A stretch of 64,000 bases of DNA from Alistipes timonensis JC136 (GCF_900107675.1 NZ_FNRI01000012.1:1-64000); one strand, 5' to 3'; shown: positions 1 to 11,100, numbered from the stretch's first letter. A program made the numbers and translations. Notes: generated from the sequence alone by a model not told the origin.

Positions 1-213
1 GCCCATGCCGATCACCGATTCGATGGCCGCCAAAGAGTTCTCGGGCCAGTTGCGCCAGTCGCCCCGGTGGCATGCGACAAGCACCTTGTTCGAGGCGGGG
101 TTGTGAATCTCCGAAACAACCCGTTCGGCACGGGTGCCGGAAACGGATTCGGAACTCGCACAAGCACCAAACAGGAAAAGGGATGCAAGGAAAATCAATA
201 ATCTTATCACCAT
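1..213 (-). CDS. Glycerophosphodiester phosphodiesterase lipoprotein, N-terminal fragment
   Basis: Only the first 71 codons are inside the window; the gene runs off the left edge. It opens with a short lipoprotein signal peptide whose lipobox ends in FGAC, so the enzyme is probably anchored in a membrane facing the periplasm or surface. After it comes ACHRGDWRNWPENS, the start of the GDPD fold: a conserved His-Arg, then the E-N-S that begins the first helix. GDPD enzymes cleave glycerophosphodiesters to glycerol-3-phosphate and an alcohol. The start lies 7 bases after the stop of the upstream sulfatase gene, so it should belong to the same transcript. It is the second GDPD in this locus (the other is at 5222-6676). 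Fold assignment is firm; substrate is unknown. Confidence 0.85.
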   Translation of the reverse strand, partial: MVIRLLIFLASLFLFGACASSESVSGTRAERVVSEIHNPASNKVLVACHRGDWRNWPENSLAAIESVIGMG

Positions 214-220
214 ATTCGGG

Positions 221-1819
221 TTATTTGTTTTTTACTATTTCGTATTGTTCGTAATCGGTCGGAAGCACCCAGTTCGACTGTTCCCACGGAATGATCTCCC
301 CACTGACGGTCCGTTCGTAAACGCTGTCCTTTCCCGGCTTGTCGTAGGGATAGCGGTCGAATACGTCGCCGTCGCCTGTCATCCGCGGATCGCCCTGCCC
401 GCGCAGCGTCCGGAAAAGCTCGGCCCGCAGTGAATCTGCCAGAATCCGGCATGAAACGTCCCCGATCCGGTTGGCGAGGCATTCGCGGTCCGTTTCGACA
501 TGGTACAACTCCTCCGCCGGACGCTGCCCCATCGACAGGTCATAATAACGACGATCCTGCCCGCTGCGCCGCAATTGCAGAATGGCTGTTTTCGTCGGGG
601 AACTGTCGATGTCCCGGTAGCCCGTTTCCGGATTGCCCCCGGGCAGCAACCACGGTTTGAGGTTGCACAGGTAGAGCCAACCGTCGCGCACGATGCCCCG
701 GATCGGATAACCCTGGTCACCGGGCCGTCCGTTGTCATGCCGCTCGCGTCCCAGCAATGCCCGTTCGCGCAACGCGGCACAGGGGTCCGCCTCATTCCGC
801 AACAGCGGCACGAGGCTTCCGCCCGGCAGCGGCGCCATGCCGGCCGCCGAAGGGTCCGTTCCGGCAACCTCCAAAAGGGTCGGTGCGATGTCGACAAATG
901 AAACATAGGCCGCTTCCCGGCGTCCCGGGGCACTCACTCCCCGCAGCCACATCACGGCCAACGGCATGTGATGCGCATACTCGTACTGGGTCCCTTTGGC
1001 GCGCGGGAAGGGCATCCCGTTGTCCGACGTAACGATGACAAGCGTGTTGTCCAGCTCCCCGAGTTCCTCCAACCGGGCCAGCATCAGTCCCAACTGCCGG
1101 TCATAATGTTCGATCTCGAACCCGTAGTCCAGCATGTCGTTACGCACCGTCTCGTTGTCGGGCCAGAAAGCCGGAACACGATCGATCTCTCCGGTCGTCC
1201 GTCCGCCTTTGGCCGCTCCGCTGCCGTATTCATAGCGGCGGTGCGGCTCGCGACAGCCGAACCAGAAGAACCACGGCCGCGACGCATCCTCACGCGAGGA
1301 GAGGAAGTCGGAAAAATTCGCCGCATAGTCCGTGGCGAGCATCTCGGATGTCGGAGGCGTCAGTTTCCGATTCTGCCACGCTTCACCCGTCAACTGCCGT
1401 CTACGGCCGTTTTTCATGCCGGGATTGCCCGGAGCCCAGCCCTTGCCGGTAAAGGCCACGTCGTAACCAGCCTCTTCGAGCGCCTCGGTGAAGACCCCGG
1501 CATCCTCGGGAAAATGACAGATGTGATTACCCGCCTCGCCCAACTGCCACGAGTAGCGTCCCGTGAGCAGCGACGCACGCGAAGGCGCCGATTTCGCATT
1601 CGGAGTGTAACAATTCTCGAACAGCACACCCCGTGCGGCCACACTGTCGAAAACCGGCGTCGAGACCCATTGGCAGCCATAAGCCCCGAAATGAAGCCAT
1701 GCGGCATCGTCGGCGATGCAGAACAGAATATTCGGACGGCGCATCGTATTATCCTGCCCGTGAACAGGGACCAATCCGCCCAATGCGGCGGCTCCCCAAA
1801 ATACAAAATCACATCTCAT
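221..1819 (-). CDS. S1-family sulfatase (Ser-type), exported
   Basis: Sulfatases hydrolyse sulfate esters or sulfamates using a formylglycine made from Cys or Ser. The protein has 532 residues with a hydrophobic N-terminus (about 1-21) and starts its fold with RPNILFCIADD, whose Asp pair binds calcium. The active-site signature is S77-A-P-S-R81, so Ser77 is the predicted formylglycine, which would need the radical-SAM maturase anSME encoded elsewhere. HMPLAVMW and VTSDNGMPF are further typical sulfatase blocks. The overall pattern recalls the N-sulfoglucosamine sulfohydrolase group, but that is only an impression. It lies between a metallophosphoesterase and a GDPD, all on one strand. An internal Met at about residue 26 is too late to be the start if the protein is exported. 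Confidence 0.9.
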   Translation of the reverse strand: MRCDFVFWGAAALGGLVPVHGQDNTMRRPNILFCIADDAAWLHFGAYGCQWVSTPVFDSVAARGVLFENCYTPNAKSAPSRASLLTGRYSWQLGEAGNHICHFPEDAGVFTEALEEAGYDVAFTGKGWAPGNPGMKNGRRRQLTGEAWQNRKLTPPTSEMLATDYAANFSDFLSSREDASRPWFFWFGCREPHRRYEYGSGAAKGGRTTGEIDRVPAFWPDNETVRNDMLDYGFEIEHYDRQLGLMLARLEELGELDNTLVIVTSDNGMPFPRAKGTQYEYAHHMPLAVMWLRGVSAPGRREAAYVSFVDIAPTLLEVAGTDPSAAGMAPLPGGSLVPLLRNEADPCAALRERALLGRERHDNGRPGDQGYPIRGIVRDGWLYLCNLKPWLLPGGNPETGYRDIDSSPTKTAILQLRRSGQDRRYYDLSMGQRPAEELYHVETDRECLANRIGDVSCRILADSLRAELFRTLRGQGDPRMTGDGDVFDRYPYDKPGKDSVYERTVSGEIIPWEQSNWVLPTDYEQYEIVKNK

Positions 1820-1874
1820 AGATCACACATTGTCTATTGTAAAATCCCCGGCGGCCCGGAACGCAGGAGAGGGG

Positions 1875-3461
1875 CTACCAACTTACACTGGCAGTATAAC
1901 GGTTGCCGAACCGGTCGGTTGTCTCGATCGTCGCCGAAGTGGCACCTTCCGACGGTTCGATACTGAACATATGGGGTGTCGTGGTGTATGCCAATACCGT
2001 ATACTGATCCTTATACTGCTCGTAGAGTGAATTGGCGTAACCGTCGTGGGTCTTGTCCTTGCTCATCGCCACCTTCGTTTTACCGCTATCCGAATAGTAA
2101 ACGGGCCCCCAGTGGGCGTCGTAGTTCCAGACGTTGACATAAACTTTCCCGGAAGTGTACCAGCCCTGCTCGTTAGGCGCATAAGCACGGAGCTGCCAGT
2201 CGGCAGGCAGGTTTTCCAGCTTTTTGCCCTCCTCATAACCGCAGGCCTTGAATTTCCACGTGATGTTCTCGCCGTCGACATCGATCACCAGATAACCCCG
2301 CGGGCCGCCGTCGGACGTAACGGACGCATTGAGTCCCAACATACCGGTCGAACGTCCCAGGATATGCGACTCGACATTGGGGTATTTCGGACTGGTCTCC
2401 TCGGCGGCATAGGCATAGTTATAATAATCGTGGTTGTGCCCCGCCCATGAATGCACGAATTTGTAGGCGGAGAACAATCCCGTATAGACGGATGCATTCA
2501 GGTCCGACACCGACGGATCGTAACCGATCTTCTTGTAAAACGAGGTGTGTCCGCAAACCATGAGGATCTTGTTTTTGTCGACATGCGACAGATGACTGCG
2601 CAGCCATTCGACAGCCTCTTCGGAAAGCCCGTTCTTGTAGGCGCCCGTGGCGCTGGCCGTGAGTGCGGAATTATCCGCCATTTCGATATTGTCGAGGAAA
2701 ATGTAGTGAACTTGTCCCAGATCGACGGCATAATTCGTCGGCCCGAGGTATTTTTCATATTCCGCCACGGCCAAATCGTCGCTCGCGGCATTCTGAATGT
2801 GGTCATGGTTGCCGATCACATGAAACACCGGGAACGAAAAATCCTTGAGGCCCTCGCAATAGTCTTCCCACAAACTCATGTTGTTGTGCACCATGTCGCC
2901 CAGGCAAATGCTGTATACCGGACGGTCGGTGATCGACGCAGCGAGCTCCTTCATGTCTTTGCACATGTCCTCGTAAATGTCGATCGAATGGAACATGTAT
3001 TTGTCCGTTCCCGCGGTCTTGGCGCGGATCTGCGGATCGGCCGTCATCAAAATCGTATACCGATCGCCCGAGCCGGCGCGCTTCATCAACGTAAAATCGG
3101 CCTTGAATTGCTTCTCGTTTTCGGGAATCCGCTGCCAGAACTGGGGAATTCCGTTCTTCGACGGAACTTCATAACCGGCCGGAATCGTGACGAACACGAA
3201 CCGACGAAGCTTCAGGTCGCTGAACAACTGCCAATTGCCTTTCGCATCGGTTTCAGTAGTCTGCATGCCGTCGCTGACAAGTACGCCCGCTATCGGTTTG
3301 CCGTAGTTGTCCTGAACCGTACCATAGAGCGCGGCCTCGCTGTTAAATTCCCCTTCGGACGAATTTCCGTCCAAATTGATTTTTGTGGCGAAGTCGTCCG
3401 CACAACCGCACAGACATAACGCCCCGATAATGAATAGAAAAATAAAAATACGCTTGTTCAT
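1875..3461 (-). CDS. Calcineurin-like metallophosphoesterase lipoprotein
   Basis: A 528-residue lipoprotein with a signal peptide ending LCGC (Cys20). The ATG at 3461 is preferred to an in-frame TTG at 3470 because it gives the standard MNKR start. Domains in order: a carboxypeptidase-regulatory-like beta domain at about 45-125 (as in the N-domain of this family), a metallophosphoesterase core at about 135-360, and a C-terminal beta domain. The dimetal motifs are visible: D142 in ADPQIR, GDMVHN (D189), GNHDH (218-221), then CGHTSF and AGHNHD. Such enzymes cleave phosphomonoesters or phosphodiesters. It sits downstream of the PKD/GLUG lipoprotein and upstream of the sulfatase. A second gene of the same architecture is at 36706-38661. 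The substrate cannot be read from sequence. Confidence 0.88.
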   Translation of the reverse strand: MNKRIFIFLFIIGALCLCGCADDFATKINLDGNSSEGEFNSEAALYGTVQDNYGKPIAGVLVSDGMQTTETDAKGNWQLFSDLKLRRFVFVTIPAGYEVPSKNGIPQFWQRIPENEKQFKADFTLMKRAGSGDRYTILMTADPQIRAKTAGTDKYMFHSIDIYEDMCKDMKELAASITDRPVYSICLGDMVHNNMSLWEDYCEGLKDFSFPVFHVIGNHDHIQNAASDDLAVAEYEKYLGPTNYAVDLGQVHYIFLDNIEMADNSALTASATGAYKNGLSEEAVEWLRSHLSHVDKNKILMVCGHTSFYKKIGYDPSVSDLNASVYTGLFSAYKFVHSWAGHNHDYYNYAYAAEETSPKYPNVESHILGRSTGMLGLNASVTSDGGPRGYLVIDVDGENITWKFKACGYEEGKKLENLPADWQLRAYAPNEQGWYTSGKVYVNVWNYDAHWGPVYYSDSGKTKVAMSKDKTHDGYANSLYEQYKDQYTVLAYTTTPHMFSIEPSEGATSATIETTDRFGNRYTASVSW

Positions 3462-3538
3462 TGGTTTCAATTTTAAGTGGATAAAAACGGCCCCGAAAGA
3501 TCGCCCTCCAGGGCCGTTTTACAAACATGAATGAAGGG

Positions 3539-5191
3539 TTAGTCCGCCAGAACCGGGTAGGTGCCCGAACTCTTCCAACGGCGGAGTACCACACCTTCGG
3601 GTTTCTGGCTGAACGTCGCACTGTTGAAAATATCCACGCCGGCATTCAACGCCTCGACGAAGCTGCCGTACTCCGTGTTATTCGAGGGTACGCTCACGCT
3701 GCCCGACATCATCTCTCCGAGCGAGAGGGCTCTGGAAGTCTGCGTCGGCCATACCGAAGGAACATTGCTGCCGGTGTTTTTCGCACTTCCCACAGCGGCG
3801 CCGACCGCTGAATTGCCGTAGATGTTCTGCAGGTTGCTCTTCTTGACGTATCCGACAGCTCCGCCGTACGTGCCCCCGGAGACAACGGTCGCCGTTGTCG
3901 TATAGCAGTTGACGGCAAACGAGTCGCTGCCACCGTAACCGATGATGCCGCCGGTATTGGGCCCCGATGAAACGAGCGACTCCATCCAGCTGTAACAGTT
4001 GATGACGAAGGCTTTTGCATTGGTGTTGCCGCCCGTGATGCCGCCGGCATTCTCGCCCGATGACGAGATGTTGCCGCCCAACACTGCGCAGTTGACGATA
4101 ACCGAGTTGTTTTCGCCCGCAATGCCGCCGACACGCTTCACGCCCGTGAGCGTGCCTTTCACGAAGTATACGCCGTCGAGCGTTCCGTTGTTGCGCCCGG
4201 TCATGCCGCCGATCCGGTTGCCGTTCGAGGTGAGGGTAGCTTCGATTTTGAGATCCTTGACCGTACCCGAATTAATGCGGATGACGCCGAAGATGGCAGC
4301 ATCCGCGTTGATGTCGGCCTCCGCAACCGTGCGGGTCGCCGTAATGCCCTTCAGCGAGTTGCCGTTGCCGGTGAGCTGACCGGAGAAGCTGTCCCATGCG
4401 ATGAAGTTCTTACCGCTGAAATCGACATCGTTCGTCACCAGATAGTAGTCCCCGGCTTTATAATCGCCCGGCTGGGTGCCGTTGATCGACTGCGCGATCT
4501 CGTTCCATCGGTCGGCGGTGGCAATCTGCCACGGGTCGCTCTCGCTGCCGGAGCCGATGCCCTCGTCGCCTGCTACGAAGATTTTCTTCGAAACCTCGCT
4601 GCTTGCACCCCGGTCATCAGTCACCTGAAGCGTCACATCGAACGTGCCGCCCTTCGTGAAGGTATATTTGACGGAAGCTTCGGTAGAGGTCGTATTATCG
4701 GGAAGGGTCCACCGGCGGGCGACGATCTCGCCATCGGAATCGACCGATGTGTCGGTAAAGGTTACTTCGGTATCCACAACCACCGTTTCCGGAGTATACG
4801 TGAAGGATGCCGAGGGCGCCAGATTGGCGGCCTTGACGACAATGGTCCGTTTGGTCGAGCTGCTGTTGCCGTCGGCGCCGTAGACCGTCAGCGTAACGAC
4901 GTATTCGCCGGCCTCCTTGTACATGACAGGGTCCGGAGCAGCCTCTTCCGACCAGTTTCCCAGTCCGGCGAATCCGAAATGCCAGAAATAGCCGCTGATC
5001 TCCGTGCCTTTGGCCGTTGAATTGTCGGTAAACTGTACGGCATCGACGCCGGCGATAATCTCTGCGCCGTCATCGAACGTGAAATCGGGGGTAAGGACCG
5101 AATCGAAAATCGGCCCCACCTCTTTGTCGTCGGAACATGCGGTTATCAAAACCAAACATGCGACGCATAGCAACGATATGATTCTTTTCAT
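3539..5191 (-). CDS. PKD-domain and GLUG-repeat lipoprotein
   Basis: A 550-residue lipoprotein (lipobox ITAC, Cys19). Two PKD-like beta-sandwich domains follow at about 35-120 and 125-208, the first with YFWHFG and the second with ARRWTLPDN as the PKD core strand. The rest, about 215-500, is rich in repeated G-G-I/M-x-G-x-N units such as VGGIAGENN, AGGITGGNT and TGGIIGYGG, which match the GLUG motif found in bacterial adhesins and surface proteins. No catalytic residues are recognisable. The position after susC, susD and the GDPD gene fits a surface substrate-binding protein analogous to SusE/SusF; this role is an inference. Same strand and short gaps to both neighbours suggest one transcript. 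Confidence 0.75.
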   Translation of the reverse strand: MKRIISLLCVACLVLITACSDDKEVGPIFDSVLTPDFTFDDGAEIIAGVDAVQFTDNSTAKGTEISGYFWHFGFAGLGNWSEEAAPDPVMYKEAGEYVVTLTVYGADGNSSSTKRTIVVKAANLAPSASFTYTPETVVVDTEVTFTDTSVDSDGEIVARRWTLPDNTTSTEASVKYTFTKGGTFDVTLQVTDDRGASSEVSKKIFVAGDEGIGSGSESDPWQIATADRWNEIAQSINGTQPGDYKAGDYYLVTNDVDFSGKNFIAWDSFSGQLTGNGNSLKGITATRTVAEADINADAAIFGVIRINSGTVKDLKIEATLTSNGNRIGGMTGRNNGTLDGVYFVKGTLTGVKRVGGIAGENNSVIVNCAVLGGNISSSGENAGGITGGNTNAKAFVINCYSWMESLVSSGPNTGGIIGYGGSDSFAVNCYTTTATVVSGGTYGGAVGYVKKSNLQNIYGNSAVGAAVGSAKNTGSNVPSVWPTQTSRALSLGEMMSGSVSVPSNNTEYGSFVEALNAGVDIFNSATFSQKPEGVVLRRWKSSGTYPVLAD

Positions 5192-5221
5192 GGTTTCAGT
5201 CTGTTAAAATTTTTCAAATGT

Positions 5222-6676
5222 CTAACGTTTGCCTTTCTGCAACAGGTACTCATGCATTTGCTCGGGATAATCGCATTGCACCATGTTCAAACCGGCTTCC
5301 ACAAATGCATCCATCTGCCCGGTATTGCCGCTATTGAAATCCGCCCAATAACTGTCGAGCAGGTTGGTCACCGAAAGCCCGTATCCATTGACCGTGGAAA
5401 GCCACGCAAGGTTGTCCCTTAACGTATTGGTCGAGGCCTGGATAAAATAGTAGGGCTGACAGACCAGCATGGTGTTCGCCTGATTCCGGCTGTTAACATG
5501 GGGTGCGATGATGCCCGGAATCTTTTGTTCGGAGAGCCATCGCGCGTTTACGGAACCGCTGTTGCCCACATAGAACTGTACCCGATCCAGGCAACCGCAT
5601 TTCCGGACAACCTCGTACACTTTTTCGAGCGTGGAGACGTCCATATTGCCGTCACTGCACTTGTCGATATTGAAGAAGATTTTGTCTCCCAACTCCGTCA
5701 GCACCTCCTCCAATGAGGGCACCATGTCCTCGGAGACCGCTCCGTCGGTGGTCTTCAGGCGGAATTGCCGAATCTCCTCGTAAGTGTAGTCGCTGACATT
5801 CCCGACCTCACCGGGATATATATCGGAGAAATTGGTGAAATTCCTCAAATGGGCATCGTGCAGCACGATGGGAATGCCGTCTTTGGTCAGCTGCGCATCG
5901 GTTTCTATAAACTCGGCAAAACCGTCTTCGACCACCCTGCGGTAACCGCGCAACGAGTTGGGCGGAAGTTCATACCCTCCTTTGAAATTGCCGCGGTGGG
6001 CCATGATCCATACTTTGCCTTTGTCGAAATGCTGGCCCGAGTAACTCAGGCTCTCGCCCGAAACATTCACCGGCAGCGTCAGCCGTTTATCGCCGCCGTC
6101 GGCATAAACGATCGTAACCGCAACCGTAAAGCTCCCTCCCAATGCGTATCGGTGCGTCACCTCAGTCGTCGGCTCCGTCGTACTCTGCGGGGCACTTCCA
6201 TCTCCGAAATCCCACGTAACGGACGAAACGGCCTGGATTTGGTTGAGCGAAAAGACGACTTTTTCCATCCGGGCCGGCGAAACGTTGCTGACACAGATCG
6301 CCGCCTCCGTTTCGGCAATAACGACGGTCGCTCCCACTTCGTTCATCCTGCCCGATATCGAAACATACGCCCGCACCTGATAACTGCCGTATTCGCCGTA
6401 GGCATGACGCACCCGATCTTCGGGACCGGCGGTGGCAAATTTACCGTCACCGAAATTCCAGCCGACGGAACTTGCTTCGCCGGTCGGACCTTCGATCGAA
6501 AAAACGATATCTTCGTCCTTGGCCGGTGTTTCGGGAGTCCAGGCAATGGAATAGGTCGTATCGGACGTATCTCCGCCCCCGCTCCCTGGAGAGGATTCAC
6601 TGCCGGTATCGCTATCGGAACAGGCCATCAGCGAACCGAGCAGGAATGCCTGAAGAATTAACGAGAATCTTTTCAT
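5222..6676 (-). CDS. PKD-domain glycerophosphodiester phosphodiesterase lipoprotein
   Basis: A 484-residue lipoprotein (lipobox LMAC, Cys19) with a Gly/Ser-rich linker at 21-40, two PKD-like domains at about 43-122 and 125-207 (WNFGDG and WDFGDG core strands), and a C-terminal GDPD domain from about 220. GDPD residues are present: H227-R228 in MAHRGN, E258 and D260 in FIETDAQLT, and H273-D274 in VLHDAHL. Members hydrolyse glycerophosphodiesters such as deacylated phospholipids or glycerol-phosphate polymers. The PKD domains probably hold the enzyme away from the membrane or bind substrate. The gene follows susD by 12 bases and is the first enzyme of the locus, which points to phosphodiester substrates for this SusCD pair (inference). 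Confidence 0.88.
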   Translation of the reverse strand: MKRFSLILQAFLLGSLMACSDSDTGSESSPGSGGGDTSDTTYSIAWTPETPAKDEDIVFSIEGPTGEASSVGWNFGDGKFATAGPEDRVRHAYGEYGSYQVRAYVSISGRMNEVGATVVIAETEAAICVSNVSPARMEKVVFSLNQIQAVSSVTWDFGDGSAPQSTTEPTTEVTHRYALGGSFTVAVTIVYADGGDKRLTLPVNVSGESLSYSGQHFDKGKVWIMAHRGNFKGGYELPPNSLRGYRRVVEDGFAEFIETDAQLTKDGIPIVLHDAHLRNFTNFSDIYPGEVGNVSDYTYEEIRQFRLKTTDGAVSEDMVPSLEEVLTELGDKIFFNIDKCSDGNMDVSTLEKVYEVVRKCGCLDRVQFYVGNSGSVNARWLSEQKIPGIIAPHVNSRNQANTMLVCQPYYFIQASTNTLRDNLAWLSTVNGYGLSVTNLLDSYWADFNSGNTGQMDAFVEAGLNMVQCDYPEQMHEYLLQKGKR

Positions 6677-6688
6677 GTCCCGAACCGT

Positions 6689-8149
6689 TTAATTGCTTCC
6701 GTATCCCGGATTCTGATAAAGGCCTTCGGGATTGAGAATCCGTTCGTTGTAGGGAATAGGCAGCAACAAGTCTTTCAACGAAAAATTGGAATTGATCGCG
6801 CTGAAGTGCTCCAGCATCTCCATACGATCGTACATACGCAGCAAATCCTGCCAGCGGAGCCCCTCCTGCATGAATTCGTGCAGGCGTTCATCGTAGATGC
6901 CCTGGCGCAGGTCGCTCCCCGACCAATCGCCCAGCCCGGCACGCTCACGCACCTTGTTCAGCCAGGTTTTCGCCAATGTTTCCTCCTTCGACCAATAATA
7001 GGCTTCAGCCAGCATCAGCGCCACATCGGCATAACGCAGCACAATCCAGTTGTTGCCTCCATACCCGTTGGCGCCGCATTCCAGATCGGCATACTTCATG
7101 GTGTGATAGTAAGTCTGCCCCGCCTTGTTCGTTGCCCGCAGGAAAGAGCGGCGGACATCGCCCGGCTCGAATGAATCATAGACAGCCTGTATCGTGACGT
7201 TCTGCATCTCGCCTTTTCTCTGCGAGGTGACGCCCGCTCCCTCAGGACCGTACATATAATTCCACACCGATCCCAGGTCGGCGTTCCCCTGAATATAGTT
7301 GACCTGGAAAATATTTTCCGCACACGACTTCTGCGTAGAGAGGTCCCAGACGGAGGAATAGGAAACCGACGAGAGTTCGCCGAACTTGCGCAGATCCCAG
7401 GCAGCAGTCAGTTTCCCGATCGCCTGTCCGAGCAATTCGGACTTCGAACCGATGAAATCTTCATCGCAAGCCTGCTGCAACAAGGCTTTGCCCCAAAGTG
7501 CCCATGCGGCAGCCTTACTGACCTTGCCGCATGCCGAGGCAGGTTGCACATCAGGCAGGGGGCTTTCGGTCACATATTTCAGGTCATCGAAAATGGCCTG
7601 GTAAATTTCGGCCTTCGGGCGGCGGTAATTGTTGGCCCGAACCTCTTCCGTACTCTCCAGAACCTTGAGCACCAATGGTACGTCACCCCACTCGGTTACC
7701 AGCCAGTAGTAAGACAAAGCGCGCAGGAACCGGGCTTCGGCTTCATACGTATCGCGGGCCGAAGGAGTAGCATAACTGACATCCCCCAGATGAGCGAAGA
7801 GCGTATTGGCGCGCGAGATGATCTTGTACAACTGCGAATAACGGTTGTAAACATAGACATTCTCCTCGGTAAGCGTATAATTGTAGAACTGGTAGGGAAT
7901 GCCGCTGTTGGCGCCGCTGCTGGTTACGACGGTCGCATTGGCGCGCACATCGGTAAAATAGTGATAGTTATCGGCAACATAACTTTGCGTCAGCGAGGTG
8001 TAGACGCCGTTAAGCGATGCGACAATGTCCTCTTCGGAAGTATAGTAATTGCCGACTGTCACTGAATTGGGATTATATTCGTCGAGAAAATCGCACGCAG
8101 TCAGCATTGCCGACGCTGCAAGAAGAATAAACAGATGACTGATTCTCAT
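6689..8149 (-). CDS. SusD/RagB-family outer-membrane lipoprotein
   Basis: A 486-residue protein that caps the SusC channel and binds substrate at the cell surface. The start at 8149 gives a clean lipoprotein signal peptide (lipobox LTAC, Cys19); the frame is open further upstream but that would overlap susC and lose the signal peptide. SusD features include CDFLDEYNP after the lipid site, the TPR-like helical core with EARFLRALSYYWLVTEWGDVP, and the C-terminal stretch LPIPYNERILNP ending in NPGY, typical of the family. It starts 11 bases after the susC stop, in the fixed susC-susD order. The ligand is not predictable from SusD sequence; the downstream phosphodiesterases are the best clue. Confidence 0.95.
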   Translation of the reverse strand: MRISHLFILLAASAMLTACDFLDEYNPNSVTVGNYYTSEEDIVASLNGVYTSLTQSYVADNYHYFTDVRANATVVTSSGANSGIPYQFYNYTLTEENVYVYNRYSQLYKIISRANTLFAHLGDVSYATPSARDTYEAEARFLRALSYYWLVTEWGDVPLVLKVLESTEEVRANNYRRPKAEIYQAIFDDLKYVTESPLPDVQPASACGKVSKAAAWALWGKALLQQACDEDFIGSKSELLGQAIGKLTAAWDLRKFGELSSVSYSSVWDLSTQKSCAENIFQVNYIQGNADLGSVWNYMYGPEGAGVTSQRKGEMQNVTIQAVYDSFEPGDVRRSFLRATNKAGQTYYHTMKYADLECGANGYGGNNWIVLRYADVALMLAEAYYWSKEETLAKTWLNKVRERAGLGDWSGSDLRQGIYDERLHEFMQEGLRWQDLLRMYDRMEMLEHFSAINSNFSLKDLLLPIPYNERILNPEGLYQNPGYGSN

Positions 8150-8160
8150 AACAGAACGGA

Positions 8161-11100
8161 TTAAAACGTTAAATTTAAACCTACCGAGTAGATACGCGAC
8201 AGCGGATAGCAACCCCAGTCGAATCCGGGCATCAGGTTGCTGCTCTTGTACGAAACCTCGGGGTTGTAACCGCGGTAGTCGGTAATAGTGAAGAGGTTGT
8301 CGCCGCTGACATATACCCGGCACGATTCGACCCCGATCTTCCGGAGCAGACGTTTGGGTAACGTATAGCCTAACGTAATGTTCGAGCAGCGGAAATAAGA
8401 GGCGTCCTCCACATAGTACGAAGAGAGTTTGAGAGATTGGTTCGTCACCGAGATCCGCGTGGCGATGGGTACGTTGTTGCGCCCCGGATTCGTATCCGAC
8501 ACATAACGGTCGGCGGCAATCGCATACTGGTTCGACGATCCTTCCACGTTGAACAGATAGTAATCCTGGAAATTGATCACCTCACCGCCGTACGAGTAAG
8601 TGAAGCTCGCTCCCAGATCGAAGCCTTTCCACGAGAGGCTGGTCGAGAAGCCGCCCGTAAAGTCGGGATAAGCGTTCCCTAAAATCGTTTTGTCGTTCGT
8701 GTCGATGACGCCGTCGCCGCTCACGTCTTTCCAGATCGTATTGCCGTAGGACAGATCGTCGAGCGCATAGCTGGGTACGGCAGGCCCTTGCAGCGTGTAG
8801 CCGGCAGGGAACTTGCTGCCGTTGGCCAGATAAACCTCCCGGTCCTTCAGCGCGTTCTTGTAATCGAGTTCCGACATGATGCCGACGGCCTTGTAGCCGT
8901 AGAACGACCCAATGGGATAGCCTTCTTTGGTAATATGCGATTGCACGGAACGCTCCGATGTGGAGAGAATGTCGTCCAGTCCGCCCAAACTAACCACTTT
9001 GTTACGGTTGATCGAAATATTCGTGCTGACATTCCACTTTACCTTGCCGGTCAGCAATCGGGCGTCGACCTGCAGGTCGAAACCACGGTTGCGGATCTTC
9101 GCATCGGTCATGTTGGTCGTTGAAGAGGTGAACCCGGAAATCGCGGAGATCGGTGCGTTATAGAGGATGTCGGTCGAGATGGAGTTGTAATAGTTGGCAA
9201 TCACGTTCAACCGGCTGTTGAAAAATCCCAGGTCCAGACCTATGTTGGTCTGCGTCGTCGTTTCCCATCCGAGTTCCGAATCGGCAAACCCGCCGAGACG
9301 GGAAGTGGATACGGCCGTCGTGCCGAAAGCATAACTTCCGGTCGAAATGCCTGCAATGCTGGAATAATTGCCGATGTCGTTGTTGCCGCTCTTACCCCAG
9401 CTGGCACGGATACGGACCGTAGCAATGTTTTCGAGCGCATCTTTCAGAAACGGTTCGTTCGAGATCGTCCAGCCTGCCGATACCGACGGGAAATATCCCC
9501 AGCGGTTATTGACGCCGAAACGCGACGAACCGTCGGTGCGGAACGTTCCGGTCACGGTGTAACGGTCGTCGAACGAATAGTTCAGACGCGCCAGATAGGA
9601 CATCATCGACCAAGCCGCTTTGCGGGTTTCATAAAGCGATACGTCCGAATCTTTCGGGCCGTGGGCTGTCACCTCGTGGATGCGGTCGTCGGCGAATCCC
9701 GTAGCCTGGACACCGAGTCGGTCGTAGGTCTTGCGCTGAAGCGTATAGCCGATGAGCGCATCGACGTGATGGCGTCCGAGCTGTTTCTTGTAGCTTGCCG
9801 TGAACTCCCCGAGCCGGTCGATATCGTAGGTCGAGCTCGAGCGGGCGATATTGTAGGAGGCCAGTTCGGGCCCATAGGCGGGCGTGCTGTTTCGGCCTAT
9901 GCTCATCGGACGGTAGTAAAAATAGCGGTAATTGTACCACTGCTGTCCCAGCCGCGCCGAGATTTTCAGATCGGGCAGCGGTTCATAGACCAGATTGAAA
10001 TTCAAATTATGCCGCGAGGTTTTCTCCGAGATATCCAGTTCATTGGCAATGACGAGCGGATTCTCAGGGAAATTCAGGCCCCAGTCGGTCTTCATCCGGA
10101 TCATGGCGCTGCGAGCGTAATCGCCGTTCTCCTCATAGGCCGGCAGGTTGGGCAGGTACATGAGCATACTTTGAATAACACCGTCATTGATCATACGCCC
10201 TTCCGCCTGTACCACTTTGTTTTTGACGTCGTACATCGAATAGCTCAGGCTGGCCGAAAAGTGCTTGGTGATCTGTGCATCGAGATTCAGACGGGCATTA
10301 ATGCGATTGTGATTCGAGGGGGCGATAATACCATCCTGATCCATGTAGCCGACGCTGGCCATGTAGCGAATAGCCTTGGAACCTCCCGTCACCGAAATGT
10401 TGTGGCGCATCATTCCGGCGTTGCCGAACACCTCGTCCTGCCAGTCGGTATTGTACTGCTGTTCGACAGGCGTCCGGGTCGTAAAATCGTAGAACATGGG
10501 GTGGATACCGACATCGGCGAGCGAAAATCCCTTGGCCGAACGAATCGTATTGTCGTCGTTGAGACTCCACGCAATGCCGGCGGCCGTCGCTTTCCGGCGA
10601 TAGGAATCGTTGCGCGAAGCAATGTACAGGTCCCGGAATTGGTTCGCATCCAACAGATCGACCTTGCGTTCGAGCTGCTGAATACCATAAGAGAAATCAT
10701 AGCTGATCTTGGCGCGCTCGCCCTCTTTGCCGCGTTTGGTTGTAATCAGCACGACGCCCGAAGCGCCGCGCGAACCGTAGATTGCAGCCGAGGCGGCATC
10801 TTTCAGAATGTCGATGCTCTCGATATCCCCCGGATTGATGTAAACATCCTCCGAGGCAGGATAACCGTCGACAACATACAGCGGATCGCTGCCAGCCGAG
10901 AGCGAGTTGACACCCCGCACACGTATCTGCACGCCCTCACCCGGCGCGCCGTCGGCCTGCCGGACCTCCACGCCGGCGACCTTGCCGGCAAGCGCCTGCG
11001 CCATGGTGGGCGTCGTTGTCGTCAGTTCGCTGGCTTTGACACTCGCTATCGAGCCCGTAAAGTCGCTTTTGCGCATGGGCGTATAGCCGACAACGAGCAC